From an uncultured Parabacteroides sp. (lineage in GTDB: Bacteria > Bacteroidota > Bacteroidia > Bacteroidales > Tannerellaceae), in the NCBI RefSeq assembly GCF_905196875.1, contig NZ_CAJJWO010000026.1, positions 1 to 64,000 on the forward strand: a stretch of 64,000 bases of DNA. The letters run 5' to 3'. Position 1 is the first letter of the stretch, and each line of letters begins with the position of its first letter. Position numbers and translations under genes: made by a program. Under the pieces are notes generated by a model. It searched no databases. It was not told the origin of the DNA and saw only the letters and a program-made list of their open reading frames with translations. Below are positions 16,571 through 25,510 of the stretch, in pieces.

Positions 16571-18142
16571 CTACTGCAGCGTGATAACCTTCCATTCCTC
16601 TATATTACGTGTTGCAGGGTCGAATGAAGCACCTACTTTTATCAGTTGGCGTCCATCGGAAGTATATGGAATAAGATAGCCTTTATCATCGATCTGTCGG
16701 AGGGCTTCATCGACAGAACCTTTTAATTTGAATTCGAATACATAGATACGCTTATCTGTTTTTACTACGGCATCTGCGCGTCCGCGGGCGCTGCGTACCT
16801 CTGCGTCCACAAATTGTCCGAGCAGTTTGAAAACAAGGTAAAAGATCACCTGATAATGCCGTTCGGTCCTATCGTTCAGTTCATAGGATATATCGCCAAA
16901 AAAAGCACGCAAACGAGTCATAAATGCATCTACATCGCCGTCACGCAGTTCTTTTGTAAACTTGCCAATATAAAAAGGAGCATCCGTACCTGACAACGGA
17001 GTGTAAAATGGAGCAATAAAATTCAGCCAGCCATATTTCACTTCTGTGTTAGGGTAACCCAACACATAATAGTTTAATTCAGGATCATAACCTTTGATCG
17101 TCAGATACCCACTCTGGTAAATCACCGGTACGGGATTTTTGAAGTCCATGCGGTAATCGGTCAGGGCGGCGGCAGGCACCTCGATGCCATCCAGCTTGCG
17201 CAAGTCATAATCTGTTTTCTTCAGCATTTCCACTAAAGAGGTAGGAGTACCGGTAGCAAACCAGTAGTTTTGGAACAGCATGCTACTGAATACATTCAGT
17301 ATACTGAACGGATTATAGATTCCCTCTTTAAAAACGGGCGTGAAATAATATCCATCGTATTGCAGGGTGAGTTTATCCATTGTCTCTGCATAAGTCAACC
17401 CGTTTGTTTCAGCGAGTACAGCCAGTTCCGGTTGAAAATTCTGCTCGATTTCCTTTCCGGTCAAGCCACAGATAGTGGCGTAGAAAGGACTCATACTGAT
17501 ATCCATCAACTGGTTCAGATTACTGAACACACCCAGTTGCGAGAATTTGGTTACACCGGTAATGAATACGAACCGCAGGTAGCGGTCGGCATCCTTCAAT
17601 ACAGTATAGAAGCCGGTCAGCATTTCGCGGTAAAGGTGGTGCAGGCTATCGTCGGTCAGGCTTCGAAGCAAGGGTTTATCGTATTCGTCGATAAGAACGA
17701 CCACCTTCTGTCCGGCCTTTTCGTTAGCCTGCCGAATGATTTGCATGAAGCGTCCGGCATATCCTAACTCCTTATTGGTTTCGCCGTACAGTTTCTCCCA
17801 CTCAATAAAATGTCCTTCGAATACTTGTTCCAGGCTCCGTTTATCTTCATAAAACTGTGCATTGAGACTCAGATGTAATACGGGATGAACTGTCCATTGC
17901 TGTTCCAGCTTTTCCATAGCGAGTCCTTTAAATACCTCTTTCCTTCCAAGGAAATAAGCTTCAAGGGTAGAGAGAAGGAGACTTTTACCGAAACGACGGG
18001 GACGGCTCAGAAAAATCTGCGATCCGGTTGTGGCCAACCTGTAAACCAAAGCTGTTTTATCCACATATATAAAACCGTCTTCACGCAGTTTTGTAAAATC
18101 CTGTACCCCGACAGGCAGCTTTCTGATCGGCATCGTTTCCAT
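16571..18142 (-). CDS. AAA-ATPase-like protein with PD-(D/E)XK nuclease domain
   Basis: A 523-residue protein of the family opening with PVGVQDFTKLREDGFIYVDKT (AAA-ATPase_like, formerly DUF1703). A modified P-loop, RPRRFGKSLLLSTLEAYF, and a Walker B, KVVVLIDEYDKPLL, are visible. The C-terminal RADAVVKTDKRIYVFEFKLKG is a PD-(D/E)XK_9 nuclease core. This family is expanded in gut Bacteroidales, often in many copies. Its function is not established; defence or mobile-element roles have been suggested. It overlaps no neighbour. Confidence 0.9.
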   Translation of the reverse strand: METMPIRKLPVGVQDFTKLREDGFIYVDKTALVYRLATTGSQIFLSRPRRFGKSLLLSTLEAYFLGRKEVFKGLAMEKLEQQWTVHPVLHLSLNAQFYEDKRSLEQVFEGHFIEWEKLYGETNKELGYAGRFMQIIRQANEKAGQKVVVLIDEYDKPLLRSLTDDSLHHLYREMLTGFYTVLKDADRYLRFVFITGVTKFSQLGVFSNLNQLMDISMSPFYATICGLTGKEIEQNFQPELAVLAETNGLTYAETMDKLTLQYDGYYFTPVFKEGIYNPFSILNVFSSMLFQNYWFATGTPTSLVEMLKKTDYDLRKLDGIEVPAAALTDYRMDFKNPVPVIYQSGYLTIKGYDPELNYYVLGYPNTEVKYGWLNFIAPFYTPLSGTDAPFYIGKFTKELRDGDVDAFMTRLRAFFGDISYELNDRTERHYQVIFYLVFKLLGQFVDAEVRSARGRADAVVKTDKRIYVFEFKLKGSVDEALRQIDDKGYLIPYTSDGRQLIKVGASFDPATRNIEEWKVITLQ

Positions 18143-18167
18143 ACTCTATTGTTTTTAATGACAAACA

Positions 18168-18175
18168 CAAAGGTA
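18168..18175 (-). promoter_or_regulatory. -7 box for the AAA-ATPase gene
   Basis: TACCTTTG on the minus strand lies 26 bp before the start at 18142, in the short gap after the response regulator gene. No clear -33 box is visible. Confidence 0.5.
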
Positions 18176-18180
18176 AACAA

Positions 18181-19500
18181 TCAATCCAAATTATACAACT
18201 TCAACTTATTATAAAGCGTTTTACGGTCGATGCCTAAGAGTTGGGCGGCACGGGTTTTATTGTTGTTGGACTCCTGAAGAGCTCGTTTGATCAGTTCGCA
18301 TTCGTGGGTTTCGTCTTTCAGGAGGATACGGGTGTCCCTCTCCTGAGCTTCCGTCAACTCTTCGGGAAGTTCGCGGCGGGTGATATACCGGCCGGTAGCC
18401 AAAAGGGTAGCATACTTGATGACGTTTTTCATCTGACGCAGGTTACCCGGCCATGAATACGACTGGAAGAGACGGATCGTCTCAGCGTCGAAACCGATAA
18501 TGTCTTTCTGAAGTTCCGCATTCGCCTGATCGAGGAAATTATTGGCGAAAAGCAACAAGTCTTCTTTCCGCTCTTTCAGATCCGGGATACGGACGGTAAA
18601 CTCATTGATACGATGATAGAGGTCTTCCCTGAAATCTCCTTTTTCAATAGCAGTTCGAAGATTCTCGTTCGTGGCCGAAATCAGCCTGACATTAATAGCG
18701 GTCTCTTCATTACTGCCGATCGGTTTGACCTTACGCTCCTGCAAAGCACGAAGCAACTGCACCTGCACCTCATAAGTCAGGTTACCGATCTCATCCAGGA
18801 AGATCGTTCCTCCATGGGCTGCTACAAAGGCTCCCGTCTTATTGTCTATCGCACCGGTAAACGATCCCTTCACATGGCCGAAAAATTCGGATGCCGCCAA
18901 GTCTTTAGGGATCGCCCCGCAATCGACAGCGATAAACGGAGCTTTACTACGGTTACTTAATTCGTGGATACGGCGGGCTATATATTCTTTACCTGTTCCG
19001 CTCGCCCCGGTAATCAGTACAGACATATCCGTCGGAGCTACCAGACGGACATGATCGAACAACTGACGGGCAGCAGGACTCTGTCCTTCAATATAAGTGT
19101 TGCCTTCCGATGATTTTTTAGCAACCGGATGTTCCACCGCAGGCGCTTTTACCACCTCACGGATCTTACCCAGCAACTCTTCCGGATTCAGCGGCTTGGC
19201 TATATAATCGGATGCCCCCAATTTGATGGCCTGCACAGCAGTCTGTATCTCCGCATAGCTCGTCATCATGATCAGAGGTAAAGAGTTGTATTTTTCCTTT
19301 ACCCATTTCAACAAGTCGATCCCATCACCGTCCGGCAAACGCAGATCTGACAAGATCAGGTCGTAGCTGACACTCTCAATCTGGCGCTTTGCGTCCGAAA
19401 CCGAGCTTAATGCCTTAACCTCAAAGCCTTTCTTCCCTAACCAGGTTGTGAGCATCAAAGAGAAAGTTATATCATCTTCAACTATAAGAACTGATGGCAT
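18181..19500 (-). CDS. Sigma54-dependent response regulator (NtrC family)
   Basis: A 439-residue regulator. The receiver domain (1-120) has phospho-acceptor Asp52 in LSDLRLPDGDG. The AAA+ domain (about 145-370) has Walker A GASGTGKE, the sigma54-contact loop GSFTGA (usual form GAFTGA) and Walker B GGTIFLDEIGNL. The C-terminal Fis-type helix-turn-helix is ALQESNNNKTRAAQLLGIDRKTLYNKL. It activates sigma54 promoters after phosphorylation. The hybrid kinase at 21093-23567 is the nearest sensor and a plausible partner; this pairing is inferred from location only. Confidence 0.95.
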   Translation of the reverse strand: MPSVLIVEDDITFSLMLTTWLGKKGFEVKALSSVSDAKRQIESVSYDLILSDLRLPDGDGIDLLKWVKEKYNSLPLIMMTSYAEIQTAVQAIKLGASDYIAKPLNPEELLGKIREVVKAPAVEHPVAKKSSEGNTYIEGQSPAARQLFDHVRLVAPTDMSVLITGASGTGKEYIARRIHELSNRSKAPFIAVDCGAIPKDLAASEFFGHVKGSFTGAIDNKTGAFVAAHGGTIFLDEIGNLTYEVQVQLLRALQERKVKPIGSNEETAINVRLISATNENLRTAIEKGDFREDLYHRINEFTVRIPDLKERKEDLLLFANNFLDQANAELQKDIIGFDAETIRLFQSYSWPGNLRQMKNVIKYATLLATGRYITRRELPEELTEAQERDTRILLKDETHECELIKRALQESNNNKTRAAQLLGIDRKTLYNKLKLYNLD

Positions 19501-19525
19501 ACTTAAATTATATTTAAACCTTAGG

Positions 19526-19533
19526 CAAAGATA
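19526..19533 (-). promoter_or_regulatory. -7 box for the response regulator gene
   Basis: TATCTTTG on the minus strand lies 26 bp before the start codon at 19500. Confidence 0.5.
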
Positions 19534-19550
19534 TATATTTTAAGGATAAA

Positions 19551-20726
19551 TCAGGAACAAATCCAGGTTGCTTTACGCCAGGCCCCTTCGAACGGCCCCT
19601 GTTTATGATTCTTTAACCACCAATGACAGAATCCCAGTTGAAGGACAAACAGCCCGATGCCGACTCCGAAACTGGCTGCTACTCCCAACACATTATACAG
19701 TGACAGACCATAGCCGAAATAGATAAATGTCCCTATAATAGACTGGCTTAAATAGTTTGTCAGACTCATCTTCCCATAAGGTACCAGAACAGATAATACT
19801 TTGTGACCGGATACCTGTTGCCACAAGAAGACAAAGAGTGCAACCAATACACACATGAATGAGAAATTACGGAAAGAGGAGACGATCGTGTTCATTGGAG
19901 ACAACATACTTTTATTCGCTAACAGCTCCGGTAAAGCTTCCGCCAGATAATAAAGAGGAATAAAACAAACAAAGCCGATCAGTAACGTTCGAAGCCAAAA
20001 TTTACGGTTCTCCGATAAATGGACAAACAGCTGGCGACGTCCGATCAACATACCTATAAGGAAGAGGGAAGCGGTCTGGAAGAAACGGCCATGACTCCAT
20101 CCCCACAACAGGCTGAAAAGCTGTCCGTCCCACAGATTTGACTTTATCATTGCCCAGAAATCAGGCTGACTCAGGAACGGATACATATTTTTATGATGTA
20201 CCAACCATTGACCCGGCGTAGCCACATACTCCGGATTATTCATCGCATAGAAAAATTTAGCCCACTCCACAGGTTGAAGCATCAATATAATAGCCGTTAT
20301 CAATACAGCCTTGTCGCTCCACCGGCAGACCGGTATAAGAACAACCCCTACTATAGCATACAAAACGAGGATATCTCCGGGGAAGAACGCACCGTTGAAA
20401 CAGCCGATCAGGAAAAGCAGGAACAACCGCCACAGGAAACGCAAACGGAAGTCTTTTCCTTTTTTAGCCTGGTTGTTATATTGAATGAAAAAGCTAAAAC
20501 CGAATAAGAGGGAAAAAATCGCATATGCTTTTCCGCTGAAAAGGAAGAACAGGGTATCCCAGACATTCGTGTTAAGCGACTTCATGAACTCGGAAGTAGC
20601 TTCCGGGAATTCGTAGAAATTAAAATGTTCGATATTATGTAAAAACATAATTGCCATAACGGCAAAACCTCTTAAGGCGTCGACAACTTCAATGCGTGCC
20701 GACTTGAGTGGCATTTCGTGCTCCAT
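19551..20726 (-). CDS. DUF418 family membrane protein
   Basis: A 391-residue polytopic protein with about ten membrane segments. It opens with IEVVDALRGFAVMAIMFLHN, the acyltransferase-3-like N-terminus shared by DUF418/YeiB proteins. The C-terminal DUF418 part has PYGKMSLTNYLSQSIIGTFIYFGYG and a final LGFCHWWLKNHKQGPFEGAWR. Its function is not defined; a role in envelope modification or transport is possible. It is separated from both signalling genes by its own promoter and a terminator. Confidence 0.9.
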   Translation of the reverse strand: MEHEMPLKSARIEVVDALRGFAVMAIMFLHNIEHFNFYEFPEATSEFMKSLNTNVWDTLFFLFSGKAYAIFSLLFGFSFFIQYNNQAKKGKDFRLRFLWRLFLLFLIGCFNGAFFPGDILVLYAIVGVVLIPVCRWSDKAVLITAIILMLQPVEWAKFFYAMNNPEYVATPGQWLVHHKNMYPFLSQPDFWAMIKSNLWDGQLFSLLWGWSHGRFFQTASLFLIGMLIGRRQLFVHLSENRKFWLRTLLIGFVCFIPLYYLAEALPELLANKSMLSPMNTIVSSFRNFSFMCVLVALFVFLWQQVSGHKVLSVLVPYGKMSLTNYLSQSIIGTFIYFGYGLSLYNVLGVAASFGVGIGLFVLQLGFCHWWLKNHKQGPFEGAWRKATWICS

Positions 20727-20759
20727 GGTATTCTATTGGTCTTTTTTTATTAATGAGCG

Positions 20760-20767
20760 CAAATGTA
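20760..20767 (-). promoter_or_regulatory. -7 box for the DUF418 gene
   Basis: TACATTTG on the minus strand lies 34 bp before the start at 20726. Confidence 0.5.
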
Positions 20768-20788
20768 GCAAACAAACTTACACCAAAC

Positions 20789-20819
20789 AAAAAAAGCATC
20801 CCCAACAGATGCTTTTTTT
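20789..20819. terminator. Bidirectional intrinsic terminator
   Basis: A 12-bp stem with an A-run on the left, a T-run on the right and a GCATC/GATGC centre encloses a 7-nt loop. It can end the hybrid kinase transcript, which reads leftward, before the DUF418 promoter. Confidence 0.8.
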
Positions 20820-21092
20820 GTTTTGCAGACTTAATAGAATACTCAGAAATAATCTTTTTTGCTTTAAACGGTTTAAATGTAGAAACGTCCACTTACGATT
20901 CTGATAATAGGAGTACGAAATTCATGCCAAAGTCCGCAAAAGAGCTTCGTTGATTTCATAAACTCTTATAACTTAACAGAAAAGGAAGATAAAATGTTCT
21001 AACAGACAAGAAGATAAAAATGCATTGTTGTAGAAATCAGGATACAACTGTGGAAAAAATCCACAACTATATTCCACATCATCATATAAGAC

Positions 21093-23567
21093 CTACCCTA
21101 TCAGCCTGGTAGCCTGGGCTATGATATTTTTTACTTCGGCGATTACCTCGGAAAGCCGACTTCTCCACTCTTCCTCCGCCATGAATTGTGCATTTTTTTC
21201 TATCGACCTTAGCTTTTCGACCAGGGAAGTTGCTCCCAACATAGTAAACAATGGGACCATTTTATGGGAAAGTTTTGCCGATTGCTCCCGGTTGCCTTCA
21301 CTCAAACAGGCTTCCAGCAAATCATTGCTCTTTCCTGTCTCATAAATGAAAGTGGATAATATGGAATTGGACGCATCCTTATCTTCACCGGCAAATGCTG
21401 TAAGCGAATCGAATTTGAACTCTGTCGTCACTTCTATTTTCGTCGAAAGCAACTTATTCAATAACATAATCAGCTGGCGGGCCGTAAAAGGCTTATTCAA
21501 AAAGCCTGTAAAGCCGGATTCCAGATAATGATCGTGCTCATTTTCCACACTGGCAGAAAGAGCGATCACCGGGATCTTATCCATCCCCTGCATATAGGAA
21601 GAGCGTATCTGCGCAAGCAGTTGGAAACCATCCATTCCGGGCATCTGTATATCCGTAATAATAACATCGAACGTATTTTTCTCCAATAAACCGGTTACGG
21701 CAAACGGATCGGTACAACTTACCACTTCCACATGGTTCTGACGCAGGTATTCTTCTGTAAGGGCCAGTTGCAACGGGTCGTCGTCCACCAACAGGCAATA
21801 AATATCGCGTCCGGAAAATGCTGGTGTTGCAGGCTCGGCTACCGATTCTTCGGCTGCAGGAAGTACCTGTACATCCGCCACAGTTATTGGAAGCTCGATC
21901 GTGAAATCACACCCTTTGCCGACAACACTCTTTAGCAAGAGAGAACCACCCATCAGGACCGTCATCTTCCGGGTGATAGACAATCCCAGACCGAACCCTT
22001 CCGCCTTTTCACTTACCGATAGACGGGTAAATTCACCGAAAATACGCTCCTGCTCTTCCTCCGGGATACCGGGACCGGAATCACTCACAATCACATTCAG
22101 CTGCGCGCTGTTACCGGTAAGGACATTGACGGAAACAACCATCACAACCCTTCCTTCGCGGGTAAATTTAATAGCATTCGACAGCAGATTGCCTACCACC
22201 TGGCGAATGCGGATCGGATCGCTGACATACAGCTTATCGCTACCCGCCTCTTTCAGATTCAGGACAAACTCCAGCGACTTCGCTTCGGCTATCGGACGGA
22301 AGCTGGTATAGATCTCATTAAACAAGGTCGACACGCTGAACGGAATCCGCTGTATCTCTATCTGTCCGGATTCAAGACGATGGAAATCCAATAAATCGTT
22401 CACCAGAGAAAGGATATGACTGGCCGATCCGGACATGTTTTCCAGATAATATTGCTGTCTCTCGTCGGGATGCCTTCTCATCAATAAGTCTATGTAACCG
22501 ATGATAGACGAGAGCGGGGCACGGATATCATGACTGATGGTCAGCATCATTTTTTCCCGGCTATGAAGCAGGTCCTCCGCATATTGCTTGGCCTTTTCCA
22601 ATTGCATCCGGTAGTATTTACTTTTCGATATATCCCGCGTGATCATAAAGATGAAAATGATCACTATCACGACCGATACAATGGCAATTCCCGCGATCAA
22701 CAAAGATGTTTCTCGCAGGAGCTGTTGCTTTCCTTGCATGCGTTCGAGCGAGGCATTCACTTCCTCCTCCTCTATATCACGTAAAATCTGATTGATCTTA
22801 CTGGTTACGATACTATTATTATAACGTAGGTTGGCAGCACGATCCAATAACTGCTCCGACAACAATTTACGTTGATCGGCGACACTGTCCTGAATACTTT
22901 TCAATACACTTACAATCGTATCGGAGGGATTAAATGCATTCACCAATGTGTCCGTCACGATCTGGCGGGTCGTATTCACCACAATACTCGTATCGGGACG
23001 TCGGGGGGAGAAAGCATCGGCCAAGCGACGGAAAAAGCCACGGGGTTTTACCGGATTGAGAACGGTATCCTGCTTGACAACTACATGTTCTTTGATCTCC
23101 ATCTGCTGAATGAGCGTATCCTGTTGGGCGATCACCTTTTCAATATTAAGCGTATAAAGATGTTCGGTATTGACCTCTTTCCAGGTTTCAAGCAGCCGGC
23201 TGGTATTTCTCCGCTTTTGCCTGAGCAGCATGTCGATCGTATCGATCTTCAATAATTGCACGGAATCGGAGATCAGGACCCGCAACGAGTCCATGTTACG
23301 ATGGGCTTTATTCAAGGTACGGTTAAAATGCTTCACATCGTTTTGAGGCATACCGACAAGTTGCCCCAGCGCTTCGCTTTCATAAAGCAGGGATAACGTA
23401 TTCGTGACCAGATAGACCTTCCGGCGTGCCTTGGTATCGGGCTCCTCCTCACCTGCTATCTGCTCCACGATCTGATAGATATATACGACCGAACATACTG
23501 CTATTACTATCAATAGCAGATATCCCATGATCACTTTGAGGGTTATATGTCCACTTTGTTCAGCCAT
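21093..23567 (-). CDS. Hybrid sensor histidine kinase with receiver and HPt domains
   Basis: An 824-residue membrane sensor. Transmembrane segments lie at about 13-33 and 288-310 with a periplasmic region of about 250 residues between them. Then come a HisKA domain with His346 in TISHDIRAPLSSIIGYID, a HATPase domain (NAIKFT, SDSGPGIPEEE, GFGLGLSI), a receiver with Asp639 in VIITDIQMPGMDGF, and a C-terminal HPt domain with His768 in AKLSHKM. This His-Asp-His relay needs a separate response regulator. The sigma54 regulator at 18181 is a candidate. It lacks the DNA-binding domain of Bacteroides hybrid two-component systems. Confidence 0.95.
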   Translation of the reverse strand: MAEQSGHITLKVIMGYLLLIVIAVCSVVYIYQIVEQIAGEEEPDTKARRKVYLVTNTLSLLYESEALGQLVGMPQNDVKHFNRTLNKAHRNMDSLRVLISDSVQLLKIDTIDMLLRQKRRNTSRLLETWKEVNTEHLYTLNIEKVIAQQDTLIQQMEIKEHVVVKQDTVLNPVKPRGFFRRLADAFSPRRPDTSIVVNTTRQIVTDTLVNAFNPSDTIVSVLKSIQDSVADQRKLLSEQLLDRAANLRYNNSIVTSKINQILRDIEEEEVNASLERMQGKQQLLRETSLLIAGIAIVSVVIVIIFIFMITRDISKSKYYRMQLEKAKQYAEDLLHSREKMMLTISHDIRAPLSSIIGYIDLLMRRHPDERQQYYLENMSGSASHILSLVNDLLDFHRLESGQIEIQRIPFSVSTLFNEIYTSFRPIAEAKSLEFVLNLKEAGSDKLYVSDPIRIRQVVGNLLSNAIKFTREGRVVMVVSVNVLTGNSAQLNVIVSDSGPGIPEEEQERIFGEFTRLSVSEKAEGFGLGLSITRKMTVLMGGSLLLKSVVGKGCDFTIELPITVADVQVLPAAEESVAEPATPAFSGRDIYCLLVDDDPLQLALTEEYLRQNHVEVVSCTDPFAVTGLLEKNTFDVIITDIQMPGMDGFQLLAQIRSSYMQGMDKIPVIALSASVENEHDHYLESGFTGFLNKPFTARQLIMLLNKLLSTKIEVTTEFKFDSLTAFAGEDKDASNSILSTFIYETGKSNDLLEACLSEGNREQSAKLSHKMVPLFTMLGATSLVEKLRSIEKNAQFMAEEEWRSRLSEVIAEVKNIIAQATRLIG

Positions 23568-23571
23568 GGAA

Positions 23572-23579
23572 CAAAGATA
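23572..23579 (-). promoter_or_regulatory. -7 box very close to the hybrid kinase start
   Basis: TATCTTTG on the minus strand ends only 4 bp before the ATG at 23567. Transcription would begin at or next to the start codon, so the mRNA may be leaderless, or translation may begin at a later ATG such as that of MGYLLL at residue 14. Confidence 0.5.
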
Positions 23580-23597
23580 AATGTTTGTAACGGAATA

Positions 23598-25319
23598 TCA
23601 ATCTTTATCGTAAACAATACCCCATTTATCCAACATGACAAAGTCAGCATTCTTTAATCCGACTTTCCAGAAAGGAACAGGATCGTCATGATCTCCAAGG
23701 TACATGCGGTCGTGAACCGTAAAGGCGGAATTCGACACAGCCAGTGTCGAATCGGCTACCGGAGTGTGCACTCCGGCAATATCGAGCACTGTATGGAACA
23801 CGCTGTTCGTGCTGACAGGTAAAGCACTGTGGGACAGAGCAACCTGGTACTTCTCCGGATAGGCTGTGCGATAGGCTTCAGAGAACCATATAATATAAGG
23901 TATATGCAACTGATAATAGGTCGGGATAGGCGATGCATGCAGGTAACGGGCCCGGCTGTCGTCAAAAATATCCTCGCCGTGATCGCTCAGGTAAAGCATC
24001 GACACGCAATCATTTGTTTTAGCAAGCATATCGGTGATCTCTCCCAGGACATAATCGGTATAATAGATCGAATTATCGTAGGCATTACGCAACTGCGTCT
24101 TATAAGCAGCACGGATACCTTCCGCCTTATCGGGGGTATAAAATGCAAATTCCTTCGGGTAACGTTCATGATAATTGAAGTGCGACCCGTATGTATGAAT
24201 CACAAAGAAAAGATTACCGTCCGTTTTGTCCAGCTCCTTTTGAAGGTAAGGAAGCAGTGCGCCATCGTGCAAAGATGTCAGATAGGAAGACCCTGTCTTG
24301 AACTGGCTCATATCGATAAAGGTATCGGCTTCGCGGTAGAATGCACCGATCATCGAAGTATTGAGGTTCTGATTGGCAATCACAACCGTATGGAAACCGG
24401 CTTCCTTAAAAGCGGTTACAATACTTTTCTCGTCATAAATAACCCCGTAGTCTTCGGCACTGGCAGCCGACAGGATAATAGGGACACTCTTATGTGTATT
24501 ATTGGATTGGGTGACAACATCGGTAAAGTGCACCAACCCGTCCAGCTTCTCCATCCGGGGAGTCGTTTCGCGTTCGTAACCATACAAACTCCATTCCATA
24601 GCACGGGAAGTTTCGCCCACTACCAATACATAAATCTCCCGCTTGCCTTCGGCCTGTACCGGCTTCGTGGCATTAAAGGTAAAGTCGGCCGAAGTAATGT
24701 GGTAGTTGCTGTTCTTCTCCGCTTTATTGATCGCGAAGTAAAGATTATAAAGTGCATTTCCCGGATAAAAATCATCTTTCAAGGAGACGTTATGGCCCTG
24801 TATCGGAGCTAGCAGGCACAGAATAATCCCCAATGCGAAAACACCGAGGCTTCTTATCGCCCATTTCCTGCGAAAATCACCGGTCAGTTTTTCTTTCAGC
24901 CGGATAGACCAGGTAGCCAATACTAGCGTGGGTAGCGTATAAAAGAAAAAGACCCCTATAATGACCAGAAAGATATTCCCCAGTAACTCGCTGGCTTCAG
25001 AAGCCGTTGAACTGGTCAGGTTCAGAAACATATCCACTGCAATGACCGATTCTCCGAAAAGATGGAGAAGGACCAGCTGGCCGCCATCCAGAATAACTTT
25101 AGGCAACAAGCACCAGACTACTATTCCTGGTTTACGCGCCAGCAGAAGCAAAGCCACCCAAAAGGCATACGGCAGGATCAAAGAAGCAATCCCCACCGTT
25201 ATTGGCAAAGGCTCCGTAAAAAACAATACACAATTAGGAATGATAAACAATAGTGCAAACAGAAACAATAAGTGCTTCTGGGAAGTAAACCAATCCCTCA
25301 ACTTTATAAAATAACTCAT
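23598..25319 (-). CDS. Phosphoethanolamine transferase-like sulfatase-fold membrane enzyme
   Basis: The product is 573 residues from the ATG at 25319 (an upstream in-frame TTG adds nine residues). Five membrane helices fill the first 180 residues. The periplasmic sulfatase-fold domain has VVGETSRAMEWSLYGYERETTPRM, with the catalytic Thr/Ser area, then QSNNTHKSVPIILSAA, and the metal-binding YLSDHGEDIFDD. EptA/CptA-type enzymes move phosphoethanolamine from phosphatidylethanolamine to lipid A or core sugars, so polymyxin resistance is a likely effect. The substrate is not shown by the sequence. Confidence 0.88.
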   Translation of the reverse strand: MSYFIKLRDWFTSQKHLLFLFALLFIIPNCVLFFTEPLPITVGIASLILPYAFWVALLLLARKPGIVVWCLLPKVILDGGQLVLLHLFGESVIAVDMFLNLTSSTASEASELLGNIFLVIIGVFFFYTLPTLVLATWSIRLKEKLTGDFRRKWAIRSLGVFALGIILCLLAPIQGHNVSLKDDFYPGNALYNLYFAINKAEKNSNYHITSADFTFNATKPVQAEGKREIYVLVVGETSRAMEWSLYGYERETTPRMEKLDGLVHFTDVVTQSNNTHKSVPIILSAASAEDYGVIYDEKSIVTAFKEAGFHTVVIANQNLNTSMIGAFYREADTFIDMSQFKTGSSYLTSLHDGALLPYLQKELDKTDGNLFFVIHTYGSHFNYHERYPKEFAFYTPDKAEGIRAAYKTQLRNAYDNSIYYTDYVLGEITDMLAKTNDCVSMLYLSDHGEDIFDDSRARYLHASPIPTYYQLHIPYIIWFSEAYRTAYPEKYQVALSHSALPVSTNSVFHTVLDIAGVHTPVADSTLAVSNSAFTVHDRMYLGDHDDPVPFWKVGLKNADFVMLDKWGIVYDKD

Positions 25320-25390
25320 CAATGTAGTGTATATACCAAAAAACAACTATTCTTTTATTTGCCGCCCGGATTAATCACCGGGCGAACCGC

Positions 25391-25398
25391 AAAAGTAG
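25391..25398 (-). promoter_or_regulatory. -7 box for the phosphoethanolamine transferase-like gene
   Basis: TACTTTTG on the minus strand lies about 70 bp before the ATG at 25319 and supports that start. Confidence 0.5.
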
Positions 25399-25510
25399 GT
25401 GTTATTCAGCACATAGTCATGCTAACCTGATACAAAAAAAGTTATTTCATTGATATTAAGTCAATATTTCAATAAAGTTTCATCCCAAGATTAATAAAAG
25501 ATACATTGAT

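Larger units (their letters stand above)
20727..21092. other. Non-coding gap upstream of DUF418 gene
   Basis: This 366-bp gap holds the promoter of the DUF418 gene and a strong terminator hairpin (20789-20819). From 20820 to 21092 there is A/T-rich sequence in which I see no gene, repeat or structured RNA. Confidence 0.6.

Noticed and set aside
16571..18142. Transposase or insertion sequence
   Set aside because: The P-loop, Walker B and PD-(D/E)XK motifs identify an AAA-ATPase_like protein; no terminal inverted repeats or target duplication are seen.
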